From Imperialibacter roseus (GTDB lineage: Bacteria; Bacteroidota; Bacteroidia; Cytophagales; Cyclobacteriaceae): DNA of 64,000 bases. The stretch covers positions 2,828,417-2,892,416 of the forward strand of contig NZ_CP136051.1 in the NCBI RefSeq assembly GCF_032999765.1, written 5' to 3'. Position numbers and translations under genes: made by a program. The notes below the pieces were generated by a model that did no database searches, was not told where the DNA came from, and was given only the letters and a program-made list of their open reading frames with translations. Shown one piece after another: positions 1-9,277 of this stretch (its first letter is position 1; every line of letters begins with the position of its first letter).

Positions 1-12
1 CAATTAAAAGAA

Positions 13-131
13 AGGGCTTAAAATTCATAGATAGTCTCTTTTTCACACGCCAACACCTAAGCAAAAGCTACGAAGCCGCAAGGTATTACCTCATGCAATA
101 AAATCAACTTGTTTAATGAATTTTAAGCCCT
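13..131. repeat. 16-bp perfect inverted repeat flanking 87 nt
   Basis: The arms at 13-28 and 116-131 are exact reverse complements (core GGGCTTAAAATTCAT). They lie downstream of msrA at the window edge. Each arm contains an ATG read outward or inward. On the minus strand the left arm would begin a short reading frame (M-N-F-K-P-F-L-L-I) that runs off the window at base 1, so it may be the start of a neighbouring gene. The spacer has no recognisable RNA family or gene. It could be a remnant of a miniature element, or a long-range hairpin. Confidence 0.5.
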
Positions 132-156
132 AAAATCAAGTGATCGTGCCGATGGC

Positions 157-696
157 TCAGGCCTGACTCAACTTAAGTTTATCCCCAAATTTCTTTTTGA
201 GTTTCTCCACCTTGGGGCGGATAACAAATGAACAATACGGTTGAGACCCGTTGAGCTCAAAATAGTGCTGATGATAGTCCTCCGCCACGTAGAATTCACT
301 GCACGGGCTTATTTCCGTAACTATTGGCGAGGCAAAAACACCGCTCTTGTCTAGTTGCTCTTTGTACCTGACGGCGAGCTCCATCTGCTCCTGATTGTGG
401 TAATACACAACTGACCTGTATTGTGGCCCTACGTCGTTACCCTGCCGGTTGAGAGTGGTGGGATCATGCGTATTCCAAAAGATTTCCAATAGCTCGTCGA
501 ATGAAACTAGTTTCGGGTCAAAGGTGATTTGCACCACCTCGGCATGGCCTGTTCTTCCACCACACACCTCTCTGTAGCTTGGATTCTTCTCCTTGCCGCC
601 AGAGTAGCCCGACTCCACTTTTATAACTCCTTTGATATTTTGAAAGATTGCTTCGGTGCACCAAAAGCACCCAGAACCGAACGTTGCCTTTTCCAA
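157..696 (-). CDS. msrA: peptide-methionine (S)-S-oxide reductase MsrA
   Basis: The enzyme reduces S-methionine sulfoxide in proteins and free methionine, and so repairs oxidative damage. The GCFWC motif with the catalytic cysteine lies about ten residues from the proposed start, followed by the conserved GYSGG and HAEVV stretches and the DYHQHY region near the C-terminus. No ATG is available. A TTG at 696 gives the usual MsrA N-terminus (MEKATFG) and is preceded by AAGGAG at six bases, so I chose it. A GTG at 753 would add 19 residues with no family counterpart. It is a stand-alone gene with no fused MsrB domain. Function is secure, start moderately so. Confidence 0.95.
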   Translation of the reverse strand: MEKATFGSGCFWCTEAIFQNIKGVIKVESGYSGGKEKNPSYREVCGGRTGHAEVVQITFDPKLVSFDELLEIFWNTHDPTTLNRQGNDVGPQYRSVVYYHNQEQMELAVRYKEQLDKSGVFASPIVTEISPCSEFYVAEDYHQHYFELNGSQPYCSFVIRPKVEKLKKKFGDKLKLSQA

Positions 697-815
697 TGTT
701 ATCTCCTTTTTGATATGGTTTGCTACTTGCACTAATGCGCTACCAAATAACACAAACCAAGCCCAATAGTTTCCATAGAGCCAGCTATTCCCGGAGATTG
801 GTTAGGCAGCCTACA

Positions 816-1043
816 TTAGCCCAATACCCTGCTTTCGTAAATGTTTTGCAGCTTGTTTCTGTCCTCATCCGTTAAGTGGGGATTTTGCAGCATGCGGAAC
901 AGGTCGCTGCGATTTGATATGCCATATTTGGCGAGGACATCATTTTTCTTCATCTTCTTTTTCTTCTGCCGAATCACAAAGAACATCACAATTTGCAACA
1001 CAAGAACGGGAACAAGGAACCAGAGAAGATTAGTAATACTCAT
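816..1043 (-). CDS. small single-span membrane protein, function unknown
   Basis: This 75-residue protein has one N-terminal hydrophobic segment (about residues 5-24), a very basic stretch of lysines directly after it, and a short, probably helical, cytoplasmic tail. The positive residues after the segment suggest N-out/C-in orientation. I do not recognise the family. It has an ATG start and ends 63 bases before the 5' edge of the msrA reading frame on the same strand. An antisense frame over the same bases is low-complexity and is rejected. It is probably a real gene because the hydropathy pattern is clean and its C-terminal part looks like ordinary protein. Confidence 0.6.
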   Translation of the reverse strand: MSITNLLWFLVPVLVLQIVMFFVIRQKKKKMKKNDVLAKYGISNRSDLFRMLQNPHLTDEDRNKLQNIYESRVLG

Positions 1044-1250
1044 TACTTATTATTTATGTTATCAATAATCAATAGACAATATAGCCAAAAAAAAGTTGCA
1101 TAGACAGCCTTCTGAACCGACAAACACCGTCGTATGGAATGCCCCTTTGTTTACCTACTGTTATTTAACGGATAAGTTTCATGAAAGTAGTTTAATAATC
1201 GCTAATTTTTGGATTGAATAGGAACAGCCGACAGGAGAGCCCGAGGAAAA

Positions 1251-2282
1251 ATGGTCAAAAGCGTTGATATTGAAGAGTTTCTGGAGCTTAGCAGGCAAAA
1301 TCCGGTGGTAGACGTGAGGTCGCCGTCGGAGTACACTTACGGAAGAATCCCTGGAGCCGTGAACCTGCCCCTCTTTGAGGATGACGAAAGAGCTGAAATT
1401 GGCACGCTCTACAAGCAGCAAGGCAAGGACCTGGCGGTGAAACGTGGGCTGGAAATAGTGGGCCCAAAAATGCGGCCGATGGTTGAATTTGCCGAGCAGC
1501 TCACCTTCAAAGACCATATTTTAGTGCACTGCTGGCGGGGCGGCATGAGGTCGGGCAGTGTTGCGTGGCTGCTGCAGACGTATGGATTGCCAGTGGTTAC
1601 ACTCAAAGGCGGTTACAAACGGTTCAGAAATCATGTGTTGGACAAATTCGCTGAAAAGATGGAGCTTATGGTCATCACTGGCCCCACAGGCTCCGGCAAA
1701 ACGGATTTAATCAAGGCCCTGGCAGCCAATGGTCAGCAGGTGGTAGATTTGGAAGGCCTTGCCCATCACAAGGGATCTGTTTTCGGGGAATTGGGACAAG
1801 AGGTGCAGCCTTCCTCAGAGCATTTCCAAAACGAGCTTTTCTGGGCCATCAAGGACTTTGATTTTTCTCAACCCGTCTGGCTTGAAGATGAGTCGATAGG
1901 CATTGGCAAAGTGATGATCCCTGAAGCCTTCTGGCGGCAAATGGGCAAAAGCCCCCGTGTTCATTTCAATATGGATAGAAATATCAGGATCAAACGCCTG
2001 GTGTCGGAATATGCCAGCTTCCCGGAGAAAGTCCTGGACGAAAAAATTAACATGCTTGAAAGGAAACTGGGAGGACAGCACGCCAAAAGTGCTCTGGGAC
2101 TACTTAGATCCGGAGATTTCGAAGGCGTAGCTGATCTGCTGTTAGTGTATTACGACAGGGCCTACAAAAATGCCCTGATTCGGCACAAAAAAGACTTGTT
2201 GCTGGAGATTGAAGCCGATCACGAAGACTTTGCCAAATGGGCTGAACTAGTTATAGAAAAAACGAAAACTCAATATGTCTGA
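1251..2282 (+). CDS. mnmH: tRNA 2-selenouridine synthase MnmH (SelU/YbbB)
   Basis: The enzyme exchanges the sulfur of 2-thiouridine at the tRNA wobble position for selenium, using selenophosphate and passing through a geranylated intermediate. An N-terminal rhodanese domain carries the active cysteine in the motif HCWRGGMRS (Cys94). A P-loop domain follows, with GPTGSGKT at residues 144-151. At 343 residues the length is near that of the family. Its last eight bases overlap the start of selD, so the two are translationally coupled, and SelD makes the selenophosphate this enzyme uses. Selenium use here therefore includes tRNA modification. Nothing in the window points to selenocysteine insertion. 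Confidence 0.96.
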   Translation: MVKSVDIEEFLELSRQNPVVDVRSPSEYTYGRIPGAVNLPLFEDDERAEIGTLYKQQGKDLAVKRGLEIVGPKMRPMVEFAEQLTFKDHILVHCWRGGMRSGSVAWLLQTYGLPVVTLKGGYKRFRNHVLDKFAEKMELMVITGPTGSGKTDLIKALAANGQQVVDLEGLAHHKGSVFGELGQEVQPSSEHFQNELFWAIKDFDFSQPVWLEDESIGIGKVMIPEAFWRQMGKSPRVHFNMDRNIRIKRLVSEYASFPEKVLDEKINMLERKLGGQHAKSALGLLRSGDFEGVADLLLVYYDRAYKNALIRHKKDLLLEIEADHEDFAKWAELVIEKTKTQYV

Positions 2283-3309
2283 ACCAATAAAGCTTACCCA
2301 ATACAGTCACGGCGCAGGGTGTGGTTGCAAAATATCGCCCAAAGTGCTGGAAACCATCCTGAGCAAGTCAACTGACAAAACATTCTTTCCCTCCCTGCTG
2401 GTGGGCAATCATACCAACGACGATGCTGCGGTGTACGATTTAGGAAATGGTACTGCCATTATCAGCACTACCGACTTCTTTATGCCGATCGTGGATGATC
2501 CATTCGACTTTGGTGGCATCGCTTCTGTAAATGCCATTAGCGACGTCTACGCTATGGGAGGTACGCCCATCATGGCTATAGCCATTCTCGGTTGGCCCAT
2601 CGATAAATTACTACCAGAGGTGGCCAATCAGGTATTGAACGGTAGCAGAAAAGCTTGTGAAGAAGCAGGCATTCCCCTGGCGGGTGGGCACAGCATCGAT
2701 GCACCCGAACCTATTTTTGGACTAGCAGTAACTGGTACCATACCAGTAACGAATATTAAGAAAAACTCAACGGCAACGGCAGGGTCGTACCTGTACCTGA
2801 CCAAGCCCCTGGGCATTGGTATCATCACCACTGCGCAAAAAAGAGGCATCGTCACCGACGAACACCTGGCAACTGCAAAAAAGAGCATGCTCACCCTCAA
2901 TAAACTTGGTGCAAAGCTGGGGAACCTACCCTATGTATCGGCCGTGACAGACGTAACCGGTTTTGGCTTGCTGGGGCATTTGGCTGAGGTGTGCGAAAGT
3001 AGCGGCGTATCTGCCACCATCGAGTTCGACAAGGTGCCAAAGTTTGATTTCCTCGACGATTATCTGAATCAGAAAAGTATTCCCGGAGGCACGGTAAGAA
3101 ACTGGGATAGCTATGGTCACAAAATAGGTGAAATTTCCGACTATCAGCGATCTATTCTGGCAGACCCGCAAACAAGCGGTGGCTTGCTGATTGCCGTTGA
3201 TGAAAATGAGGTTTCAGCTTTCGAGGATTTTCTGAAAATTGAAGGAATGCAGTTACAGCCATTTGGCTACCTCTCGCCTGAAGAAGAATATGTAATTCGG
3301 TTGAAATAA
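2275..3309 (+). CDS. selD: selenide, water dikinase SelD
   Basis: SelD makes selenophosphate from selenide and ATP. The N-terminus is very close to that of E. coli SelD, with the glycine/cysteine loop GAGCGCK giving Cys16 and Lys19 as the catalytic pair. The position that is selenocysteine in some homologues is plain cysteine here. The DDAAVYD and TTDFFMP metal/ATP-binding stretches follow, and TDVTGFG and DPQTSGG lie in the C-terminal half. At 344 residues it is full length. It overlaps mnmH by eight bases. After it, a 74-bp gap without a clear terminator leads to the TonB receptor. Confidence 0.97.
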   Translation: MSEPIKLTQYSHGAGCGCKISPKVLETILSKSTDKTFFPSLLVGNHTNDDAAVYDLGNGTAIISTTDFFMPIVDDPFDFGGIASVNAISDVYAMGGTPIMAIAILGWPIDKLLPEVANQVLNGSRKACEEAGIPLAGGHSIDAPEPIFGLAVTGTIPVTNIKKNSTATAGSYLYLTKPLGIGIITTAQKRGIVTDEHLATAKKSMLTLNKLGAKLGNLPYVSAVTDVTGFGLLGHLAEVCESSGVSATIEFDKVPKFDFLDDYLNQKSIPGGTVRNWDSYGHKIGEISDYQRSILADPQTSGGLLIAVDENEVSAFEDFLKIEGMQLQPFGYLSPEEEYVIRLK

Positions 3310-3383
3310 TCGAATGACAAGCAAAATGCAATAGTGGTTTCGAATGGAAAGCCTGTTGTAGCTTATGATACCAAACAATGCCT

Positions 3384-6062
3384 ATGAAAAAAAACTACTA
3401 CTGCTTCGTTCTGCTACTATTGTTTGTATTTGACGGAAATGCGCAAGGTACTCCTGATTGGAAAACAAAGATAGAGCAGCTGGAAAAGGCATTTGGCATC
3501 GACATATACTATCGGAATGAATGGGTTGACGCTTCCAAGGTGACCATCCCCGACACTTCTCTTCCAAGGGATCAAGCGTTGCAGGCCTTTCTCGCACCTC
3601 TCAGCCTTTCATATATCACCTACCGAAAAAAGCTGGTTGTGTTACTGCCCGATTCAACTGCCAGAAAATTTGCTTCCAGCTCGGAAGACTATGGGTCTCA
3701 ACTAAAAATTCCTGAGGGAGTCACCATCATAGGCGACCTAAAATCGTTCGGAACTCAAAGGAATGCCACTATTCGGGGCCGTATCATCGACGCAAACAGT
3801 GGTGACCCATTGATCGGGGCGAATGTGATGCTTGTAGGCACCAACCGATCTACGAGCACCAACGAAAAAGGCGAGTACTCCTTCCAGGTGCCTGTTGGCC
3901 TGTACGACCTGCTCATTACAACTGTTGGCTACATTGAAGAAAGAAAACCGGTGGCAATTGTCGGCGATGGGCAGCTAAGCACCGAACTATTTGACACCAC
4001 TTACGAGCTTGAGGAGATTACGATCCGGGAGAGAGCGTTTGAAAACAACGTGACAGATGCCAAAATGGGTATCAATTCGATAGATGTGGCCTCTATCAGG
4101 CGATTACCTTCATTCCTCGGGGAGGCCGATGTGATAAAAAGCCTGACATTTCTTCCCGGGGTAAGTTCCGTGGGTGAGGGTTCTTCCGGTTTTAATGTGA
4201 GAGGAGGAAATTTTGACCAAAACCTTATCCTCATGGACGGTGCCCCTGTATTTTATCCGTCGCACATGCTGGGTTTCTTCTCTCTCATCAATTCAGAAAT
4301 GGTGGATAACCTTACGCTCTACCGGGGCGGAGTTCCAGCCAAATACGGTGGGCGGATAAGCTCCGTGCTGGACATTCGGCTCAAAGAAGGTGACAAGAAA
4401 CGGTGGAATGGTAATGTGGGACTAGGGCCTATCACCAGCAAGGCCTTTGCAGAAGGGCCACTGATAAAAAACAAGGCGTCGCTTGCCCTCGGTGTTCGGG
4501 TGGCCAGCGCCGACTGGATTTTGAAGCGAACAAGAAGTATTGAACTTCGGGAAAGCGGAGCGAGGTATATTGATTTTCAGGGCACCATCGACGCATTTGT
4601 TACCGACAAAGACAAGTTGAGGCTCTCCGGCTATATGAGCGGCGATAGATTCTCATTTGCTCAGGACGCTATTTACAGCTATCAGAACAACATCTACTCA
4701 GTTTCATGGACACACTCCTTTCCGCAAAACATTTATCTCAAAGTAAATGGTGCCTCCAGCGATTACGATTTTGAAGTGGAGAACACCGAAACATTGCGTG
4801 AATACATCATGCAAAGCGGTATTCATTACAAGGATGTAAAAGCAGACCTCACTTACGACCCCGGAAACGGCTTTCAGGCAGAAGTGGGGGTGTTGGCCGG
4901 TAAGTACAATATTGAACGAGGTGAATTGGAGCCAACTACCATCTCTTCACTGGAGGCAGCCCGCAGTCTTCAGGACATGAACGGAATAGAAAAGGCCGTA
5001 TACGGATCTGTCGAGTGGAAGCCTGCTTCATGGCTTACCTTGTCGGCAGGCAGCCGGTATACAACCTTCGATCAAAAAGGGCCATTGAAAATTTATTCCT
5101 ATGATCCGGCGCTGGCCAGGGATGACGACGCCATCATAGACTCTACCAGCTATGCCAAAGGTGATGTAATTAATACTTACTCAGGTTTTGAGCCACGAGG
5201 TTCTGCAAGCATCAAAATAGCCGAAGAGCAGTCGATTAAGATTGGGTACAACCGGATGAGGCAGTACATTAATATTGTTTCAAACACCGCCGCCGTCACC
5301 CCTTTCGATATCTGGACCACCAGCAGCACTCATTTCAAGCCTGTTATCGGAGACCAGTACGGCATCGGCTATTTCAGGAACTTCACAAAAAATAAGCTGC
5401 AAACATCGGTTGAGCTGTTTTATAAGGAAGTGCAAAATGTGACCGAGTACAAGAATAATGCTGACCTCTTCCTAAAAGACAATATTGAAACAGAATTGCT
5501 TCAGGGTTTTGGCAGGTCCTATGGTGCTGAATTTCTCGTTCAAAAAGATGCTGGGTTGCTTACAGGATGGGTAAGTTATACCTACTCCCGAAGCCTGAGA
5601 ACAATAAACGGAGAGCTGGAAGAACAAAAGATCAACAGGGGCAAAGAATATGCTGCGGACTTCGACAAGCCCCACACCCTCAATATTGTTTCAACTTATA
5701 AACTCTCTAGGCTCTGGAGGTTTTCAGGGAATTTCACCTACAGTACCGGGCGACCTACCTCCTACCCAATTGACAAATATGTATTCAACGGGATTGTGGT
5801 GGCTCAATTTTCAGAGAGAAACCAGTTCAGGGTGCCAGACTATCACCGGCTCGATATCGCATTTTCAGTTGACGGCACCAACAAGCGAAAAGCCAAGGTG
5901 GAAACCTCGTGGACGTTTTCGCTATACAATGTTTACGGTCGCAAAAACGCCTATTCGGTCTTTTTTAGCCAACGAAACTCTGACCCGCCTGTAACTCCCT
6001 ACAAACTTGCCGTGCTTGGGATTCCGTTCCCTTCAGTCACCTTCAATCTTAAATTTTTGTAG
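3384..6062 (+). CDS. TonB-dependent outer-membrane receptor with STN and carboxypeptidase-like domains
   Basis: This protein has about 892 residues and a signal peptide ending near NAQG. An STN-like secretin/TonB short N-terminal domain covers about residues 25-90. A carboxypeptidase-regulatory-like domain follows (about 125-215, with GRIIDANSGDPLIGANV and GEYSF), then a plug with FNVRGGNFDQNLILMDGAPV and a beta-barrel. The STN domain usually signals to an anti-sigma partner, but none is encoded next to it. I took the second ATG (3384) because it starts the signal peptide; the ATG at 3378 adds two residues. The ligand is unknown. Five bases separate it from the first DUF4249 gene, so it heads a five-gene outer-membrane operon. 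Confidence 0.93.
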   Translation: MKKNYYCFVLLLLFVFDGNAQGTPDWKTKIEQLEKAFGIDIYYRNEWVDASKVTIPDTSLPRDQALQAFLAPLSLSYITYRKKLVVLLPDSTARKFASSSEDYGSQLKIPEGVTIIGDLKSFGTQRNATIRGRIIDANSGDPLIGANVMLVGTNRSTSTNEKGEYSFQVPVGLYDLLITTVGYIEERKPVAIVGDGQLSTELFDTTYELEEITIRERAFENNVTDAKMGINSIDVASIRRLPSFLGEADVIKSLTFLPGVSSVGEGSSGFNVRGGNFDQNLILMDGAPVFYPSHMLGFFSLINSEMVDNLTLYRGGVPAKYGGRISSVLDIRLKEGDKKRWNGNVGLGPITSKAFAEGPLIKNKASLALGVRVASADWILKRTRSIELRESGARYIDFQGTIDAFVTDKDKLRLSGYMSGDRFSFAQDAIYSYQNNIYSVSWTHSFPQNIYLKVNGASSDYDFEVENTETLREYIMQSGIHYKDVKADLTYDPGNGFQAEVGVLAGKYNIERGELEPTTISSLEAARSLQDMNGIEKAVYGSVEWKPASWLTLSAGSRYTTFDQKGPLKIYSYDPALARDDDAIIDSTSYAKGDVINTYSGFEPRGSASIKIAEEQSIKIGYNRMRQYINIVSNTAAVTPFDIWTTSSTHFKPVIGDQYGIGYFRNFTKNKLQTSVELFYKEVQNVTEYKNNADLFLKDNIETELLQGFGRSYGAEFLVQKDAGLLTGWVSYTYSRSLRTINGELEEQKINRGKEYAADFDKPHTLNIVSTYKLSRLWRFSGNFTYSTGRPTSYPIDKYVFNGIVVAQFSERNQFRVPDYHRLDIAFSVDGTNKRKAKVETSWTFSLYNVYGRKNAYSVFFSQRNSDPPVTPYKLAVLGIPFPSVTFNLKFL

Positions 6063-6067
6063 AGCAG

Positions 6068-7162
6068 ATGCGGTTCACAGACCTAATGCACCGATTGAAA
6101 ACAGCGCCGGAAGGAGTTCGCAAAAGAATGGCATCGAAGCTGTCCTGCGCATTCGTGCTGCTATTGGCATGTGTTAGCTGCATTGAACCTTATGAAGTTG
6201 ATTTTCCCAAACAAGACAATATCCTTATTGTAGAAAGTATGTTGCTGGATCATCCTGACTATCAGCGAACCAGGTTGTATTTCCAACATCAGGACGGGCC
6301 TCGTGAGATCATCTACAATGCTACAGTCAGCATTTCAAATAAAGCGGGGGATTCCTGGCCGCTGGTCGTCACCTACGACGGATCATACGTCCCCCTTTCT
6401 GGCAGAATTGAGGTGGCGGCCGGGGACGAATTCCAACTGGAGATTGCTATCGGAGATTCGATTAGAGCCGTTTCAACCTGGGAAAAGGTTCCTGAGCCAT
6501 CGGAAATTGATACCGCTTTCATGGAGGCGAAATACCGGTCCGTCGTTAACAACAGAGGGATTGAGACAACTTCGAAAGGAATCGAAATTTTTGTGGCAAC
6601 AAAGCCAGTTGCTTCAGAAAACACTTACTTGCGCTGGACTTACGAAGACACCTACGCCTATGATGCACCCATGGCATCAGACCTTTGCAGCGAGTGTCAA
6701 TACTGCTACATACAGGAGGAAGTGGGAAACTTTATCGAACTGGCAGAAGTGTTGAACAGCAAGGGGAAAGTTCTTTCCGGCAAGTCAATTGAGTTTGTTG
6801 AGTTCGACGAACGGTTTGGGATCAGGTTCGCCGTGTTGGTTAAGCAACTTACCATTACAAAAGCAGCCTACGAGTACTACAAATCCATCAATCAACTCAA
6901 TGAAGCACGGGGCAGCATTTTTGATCCGCCACCGGCAGTGCTAAGGGGAAATGTCAGCAACAACCTCAGGCCCACAGAAACAGTTTACGGCTTCTTTGAG
7001 GTGGGAAAATACAGCGAGGCTTCGGCCAGAATAACGAAATCCGACATAGACTTTCTGATACCCTCGTTTTATGAAAATTGTTTGGTTCCAAACCCTGGGG
7101 CTGACTGTTTCGACTGCCGGGCAAGGGAAGGCGCCACCAAAGTCAGGCCCGACTACTTTTGA
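6068..7162 (+). CDS. DUF4249 family lipoprotein, copy 1
   Basis: This is a member of the Bacteroidota family DUF4249, whose function is unknown and whose genes often follow TonB receptors. The signal peptide ends in a lipobox-like LLLAC or ACVSC. The cleanest signal peptide begins at an internal ATG (6128), so the first 20 residues may not be translated. A cysteine cluster (C-x2-C-x2-CY) lies near the middle. A GSIFDPPPA motif, then YGFFEV, lies in the C-terminal third, and the protein ends in a CxxC followed by EGA and P-x-YF. The same layout recurs in the two genes that follow. It is probably surface- or periplasm-exposed and partners the receptor upstream. Confidence 0.88.
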   Translation: MRFTDLMHRLKTAPEGVRKRMASKLSCAFVLLLACVSCIEPYEVDFPKQDNILIVESMLLDHPDYQRTRLYFQHQDGPREIIYNATVSISNKAGDSWPLVVTYDGSYVPLSGRIEVAAGDEFQLEIAIGDSIRAVSTWEKVPEPSEIDTAFMEAKYRSVVNNRGIETTSKGIEIFVATKPVASENTYLRWTYEDTYAYDAPMASDLCSECQYCYIQEEVGNFIELAEVLNSKGKVLSGKSIEFVEFDERFGIRFAVLVKQLTITKAAYEYYKSINQLNEARGSIFDPPPAVLRGNVSNNLRPTETVYGFFEVGKYSEASARITKSDIDFLIPSFYENCLVPNPGADCFDCRAREGATKVRPDYF

Positions 7163-7166
7163 TCTT

Positions 7167-8213
7167 ATGATTAACAGAAAACTATCATATGGCCCTTTAT
7201 TCACGCTCTTGCTACTTGCCGGGTGTATTGAACCGTTTTCTCTTGACGTTGAGCGTGTTTCCAACCAGATAATTGTGGAAGCAATTCTCTCTAACCACTC
7301 CGAGTTACAATCGGTAAAGCTTCTTCAGACACCAAACGACCCTCTTGGTTTTATTGAATTAGAAGGAGCGATAGTAAAGGTTGAAAATTCGAACGGCATA
7401 AAATTTTCTTTTTCAGAAGTCGCAGCAGGCACCTATTACCCTACCACTCCCATAGAAATCACTAATGGAGAGAAGTACCGGCTGCTCGTTGACCTGGGAG
7501 ATTCCGTGCAAATAGTATCAAACTGGCAAAGTGTTCCGCCGCCGCTCAAAATAGAGACGGCACATGTGTCGCCTACCATTGAGCAATCTGTTAATGACAA
7601 TGGATACTTAACACCCTATTACGGCTTTTCCTACTATGTCACCTCTGAGTACACCAATGCTGCGAGCACCTTTGTCCGCTATTCCTACCAGTCGGCCTAC
7701 ATCATGGAGTCGCCACTGCGGAGCTCCCTTTGTTGGGATTGCACTGGCTGTTACATTGTCAGCAATGCAAAGGACTTCATAAAAACCGCATTTGTGGAGA
7801 ATGGCAGCAGAAAGAGACTTTTAAACTTTCAGATTGCATTCATCAACTCCTCCTACGAGTATTCCATCAAAAAAACCCTCCGGATATTTCAACACTCCAT
7901 TAACGAAGACACATACGAGTATTACGCTACCATTGAACAACAAAAAAACCTGAAAGGCACCATATTCGATCCACCTCCGGCTATAGCGAAAACTAACCTA
8001 AAAGATGTAAGGAACCCTGAAAGAGTCATCTATGGCTTCTTTGAAGTTAACAGCGTTGATGAAGCTTCGGTAAGTACCAATGGCAATAGTGCGCCTTTTG
8101 CAGTGCGCACATTTGATGAAATATGCACCCCCTATAACTTATACACTAATCCGCAGTGCGCCGACTGCCGTGTGAAAGAAGGTGCTACAAATGAACGCCC
8201 CCACTGGTTCTAG
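7167..8213 (+). CDS. DUF4249 family lipoprotein, copy 2
   Basis: This is the second of three tandem paralogues. I placed the start at the ATG at 7167, four bases after the stop of copy 1. It gives a signal peptide with lipobox LLAGC; the longer frame starting at 7071 would overlap copy 1 by 92 bases. It has the C-x2-C-x2-CY cluster, the IFDPPPA and YGFFEV motifs and the terminal cysteine pair with EGA and PHWF. Overall identity to its neighbours is low outside these motifs, so the duplication is old. The substrate is unknown. Confidence 0.88.
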   Translation: MINRKLSYGPLFTLLLLAGCIEPFSLDVERVSNQIIVEAILSNHSELQSVKLLQTPNDPLGFIELEGAIVKVENSNGIKFSFSEVAAGTYYPTTPIEITNGEKYRLLVDLGDSVQIVSNWQSVPPPLKIETAHVSPTIEQSVNDNGYLTPYYGFSYYVTSEYTNAASTFVRYSYQSAYIMESPLRSSLCWDCTGCYIVSNAKDFIKTAFVENGSRKRLLNFQIAFINSSYEYSIKKTLRIFQHSINEDTYEYYATIEQQKNLKGTIFDPPPAIAKTNLKDVRNPERVIYGFFEVNSVDEASVSTNGNSAPFAVRTFDEICTPYNLYTNPQCADCRVKEGATNERPHWF

Positions 8214-9275
8214 ATGAAACGACTAACCTCATATCGATATACCGTAAGAATACTGGCACTGCTGCTGCTTGCTATTCCCTCGTGTGTGGAGAAATTTGAG
8301 CTCGATATACCAAGGTCAACGCAAAACTTTGTGGTAGAGGCCCTCCTGTTGGACGACGCAAGGTTTCAGAAGGTGGTGCTTTCAAAAATCAACCTCGACG
8401 GAAAGTCGGAACCATTCGACGATGCAAGGATCGTTCTCCAATCAGACAACGACGATATGGAAATAGCACTTGAACCGAGAGGCGAAGGGTTATACACCCC
8501 ATTGGTGTTTGTACCGCTTGCCAAAGGAGACAAGTATCGTTTGGTGATCGATACTGATGAAGAGACAAAAATTGTGTCAGACTGGGAAGAGGTACCAGAT
8601 GCTATAGCACTTGAAGGAGGCTACTGGGAATCGCACACCTTCGAGTTTGTGAACGACAATGGTGTGACGATAAAAAGAAATGGAATTAACTTCAAAGTCA
8701 ATACGGGTACTTTTCAGACTCCAAACACCTTTCTGAGATACGACTTCGAAACCGCCCATATCAATGAGGCACCCTTTAGAGACCCAAGGTGTGATTGCCT
8801 CAACTGCTATATTATCTCAGGTTCAGACGAGTTCCTGAACATTACCAGTGCCACGGAATCGGAAGGTAAATCGATTAAAGATCACCTCATTACGTTTCTA
8901 CCTCTTGATAAGAGATTCAGCTTCCGGCTTACCATGCTGGTTCGTCAGATTGCCATTACAAGGAATGCTTTTCATTTCTATCAGTCTATTGATCAGCAAA
9001 GAAACCTGAACGGCAGCATCTTCGATCCACCACCGGCAATTATCAAGGGCAACCTGTACGTGGAAGAGAAGGAAGACATAAATGTTTACGGCTTGTTTGA
9101 GGTAGGACGGCTATCAGAGATTCCAATTACTATTTATAAGAGCAACATCAAAAACGAGTTCCTTACCTACCTCGACATTTGCTATGCAGGAGCGAGGATC
9201 AACAATATAGAATCCTTTTGCTTTAGCTGCTATGCCGAAGAGGGAGCGAGTCCAAGGCCCTATTACTTTGAATAA
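8214..9275 (+). CDS. DUF4249 family lipoprotein, copy 3
   Basis: This is the third paralogue, and its ATG directly follows the stop codon of copy 2. The 353-residue protein has a signal peptide ending in IPSC (lipoprotein), a CDC-x2-CY cluster in mid-protein, GSIFDPPPA, YGLFEV, and a C-terminal FSCYAEEGA with a tyrosine-rich end. The terminal cysteine pair has the form C-x2-C as in the other copies. The repeated design suggests three related surface subunits with a shared fold and different binding faces. This is inference; no member of the family has a function that I know. Confidence 0.88.
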   Translation: MKRLTSYRYTVRILALLLLAIPSCVEKFELDIPRSTQNFVVEALLLDDARFQKVVLSKINLDGKSEPFDDARIVLQSDNDDMEIALEPRGEGLYTPLVFVPLAKGDKYRLVIDTDEETKIVSDWEEVPDAIALEGGYWESHTFEFVNDNGVTIKRNGINFKVNTGTFQTPNTFLRYDFETAHINEAPFRDPRCDCLNCYIISGSDEFLNITSATESEGKSIKDHLITFLPLDKRFSFRLTMLVRQIAITRNAFHFYQSIDQQRNLNGSIFDPPPAIIKGNLYVEEKEDINVYGLFEVGRLSEIPITIYKSNIKNEFLTYLDICYAGARINNIESFCFSCYAEEGASPRPYYFE

Positions 9276-9277
9276 CT

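Noticed and set aside
1-156. Integron attC site or tRNA at the left edge
   Set aside because: The inverted repeat lacks the attC core sites and no tRNA cloverleaf can be formed.
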